A DNA stretch of 8,738 bases, taken from positions 1 to 8,738 of the forward strand of contig CAJZFM010000075.1 of NCBI GenBank assembly GCA_915070235.1. Direction: 5' to 3'. The translations under genes were made by a program, and so were the position numbers. This document shows positions 7,730 to 8,738 of this stretch, in pieces; the first letter of the stretch is position 1, and the number at the start of each line of letters is the position of its first letter. Under the pieces are notes generated by a model that had not been told where the DNA came from, ran no database searches, and saw only the letters and a list, made by a program, of their open reading frames with translations. The stretch comes from an uncultured Capnocytophaga sp. (GTDB lineage: Bacteria > Bacteroidota > Bacteroidia > Flavobacteriales > Flavobacteriaceae).

Positions 7730-8738
7730 CTACTCTCGGCCGATAAACTTGGGATCACTTAGGGTCTTCATAAAGGCAATAAGGGCTTCTTTTTCTTGTT
7801 CGGTAAGGGGAATCCTCCCGCCGTTATCCTTCAGTATAGGGTCTAAATTGGGATAATTCCTTACACCCCTATCAAAATAATCCAAGACTTCTTTGAGTGT
7901 TGCAAACTGCCCAAAACTACCATAGGGGGCGGTATATGCTACATTGCGCAAGGAGGGTACCCGAAAGCGATAAAGGTCATCTTCACTACCTGTAACACGG
8001 CCTCGCCCTGCTTCCTCTACGGTGTCGGGGTGCTCAGGGAAACCTATATTTCTAAAAGATTCATCGGTAAAGAGAGTTCCCTTGTGGCAGGAGGCACATT
8101 TGGCCTCAAAAAGGGTATATCCTTGTTGTTCCAAAGGAGTGAAAGTAGCGGTATGGTCGCGGGTAACATGGTCATACTTGCTATTGGCCGAGATTAGGGT
8201 ATACATGAATTGGGCAATACTTCCCAACACTCTCTCAGAGGTGATACGGCTATCTCCATAGACCTTGGTAAAGGCCTCTTTGTAGTAAGCATCGTCCTTA
8301 AGCTTTTCAATAACTTCCAAGAGAGAGGAATCCATCTCCTCATGGGTAACGATAGGGGTTACAGGTTGTTCTTTAAGATCAACCACCGCTCCGTCCCACA
8401 TATATTGGGTGAGGAAGGCCATATTCTGTATAGGAGGGGTGTTGCGTAGGCCTATCCTACCTGCCACTCCCACAGCACGTGGATTTCTATCTCCGTAGGC
8501 TTGTCCTCGGATATGGCAGGTAGCACAGGAGATGGAGTTGTCCCGACTAAGGCGTACATCATGGAAGAGTTTGTCGCCTAAGGCTACGCCATACTGGGTA
8601 GGGTAAGCCGTCTCTATCAGCGGATTTAGCGGTGGGAAATTAGTAGGAATAGCCAGTGAAAGCCTCGGATTGGTGATTTGTTGAGCTTCTTCTTGGTTGT
8701 TTTTGTTGCAGGAAGCCAAGAGAGAGAGTAAAAGTATG
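7730..8738 (-). CDS. Di-heme cytochrome c peroxidase / MauG-family lipoprotein (5' end outside window)
   Basis: This cell-envelope lipoprotein belongs to the bacterial di-heme cytochrome c peroxidase/MauG family, which reduce peroxide or oxidise protein substrates. The frame stays open to the window edge. The residues before the Cys (ILLLSLLASC) form a signal peptide with lipobox L-A-S-C, so the N-terminus is missing here. The inner TTG at 8719 is not the start. Counting the lipobox Cys as residue 1, the heme motifs are CATCH (62-66) and CASCH (205-209). YMWDGAVVDLKEQ (103-115) carries the conserved Trp between the hemes, and FRVPSLRNVAYTAPY (249-263) is the family's second-domain signature. 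The usual Y-(M/F)-HDG after it reads YGSFG here, and the likely sixth-ligand position is Phe. It converges with the dehydratase-like gene with no gap. Confidence 0.92.
   Translation of the reverse strand, partial: ILLLSLLASCNKNNQEEAQQITNPRLSLAIPTNFPPLNPLIETAYPTQYGVALGDKLFHDVRLSRDNSISCATCHIRGQAYGDRNPRAVGVAGRIGLRNTPPIQNMAFLTQYMWDGAVVDLKEQPVTPIVTHEEMDSSLLEVIEKLKDDAYYKEAFTKVYGDSRITSERVLGSIAQFMYTLISANSKYDHVTRDHTATFTPLEQQGYTLFEAKCASCHKGTLFTDESFRNIGFPEHPDTVEEAGRGRVTGSEDDLYRFRVPSLRNVAYTAPYGSFGQFATLKEVLDYFDRGVRNYPNLDPILKDNGGRIPLTEQEKEALIAFMKTLSDPKFIGRE

Overview
The window looks like chromosomal DNA of a member of the Bacteroidota, most likely a flavobacterium of the Capnocytophaga type. Three things support this. 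The promoters carry the Bacteroidota -7 element TAnnTTTG, with a TTTG or TTG element 19-20 bases upstream. Purine-rich Shine-Dalgarno sites are largely absent. GyrB is short (656 aa) and lacks the long insertion of the enterobacterial protein. The genus is a judgement from general resemblance, not a database result.

Layout. Positions 1-1651 are AT-rich and hold an unrecognised 93-aa protein, a Crp/Fnr-type regulator and a four-helix membrane protein, all on the + strand. A fic gene (minus strand, 1674-2981) follows, coding for a class II Fic enzyme with a C-terminal winged helix. It is bracketed by two 37-bp hairpins that are exact reverse complements of each other. Next come rnpB, the RNase P RNA (minus strand, about 3387 to 3081), and a ypfJ-type membrane-anchored zinc peptidase (minus strand, true start 4303). 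An imperfect 27-bp hairpin separates ypfJ from rnpB. Divergent from ypfJ is an AT-rich toxin-antitoxin pair: an intact small antitoxin-like gene overlaps by 4 bp a PIN-domain toxin gene broken by one in-frame stop. A terminator follows. Then comes gyrB (5350-7320), overlapped by 8 nt by a small hotdog-fold acyl-ACP dehydratase-like gene. That gene converges stop-to-stop, with no gap, on a di-heme cytochrome c peroxidase/MauG-like lipoprotein (minus strand), whose N-terminus lies beyond the right edge.

How the parts relate. gyrB, rnpB and ypfJ are housekeeping genes. The TA pair and the fic unit look like accessory modules lodged between them. The TA pair is flanked by its own promoter and terminator, and fic by twin terminators. 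On the minus strand the order is ypfJ, hairpin, rnpB, terminator, fic, terminator, so fic sits directly downstream of rnpB and its promoter abuts the rnpB terminator. No CRISPR array, transposase, tRNA or rRNA was seen. I found no clearly new multi-gene system. The most notable points are the bracketed fic unit, the nonsense-broken PIN toxin that keeps its acidic residues, the absence of a visible rnpB promoter, and the unusual residues near the second heme of the peroxidase.
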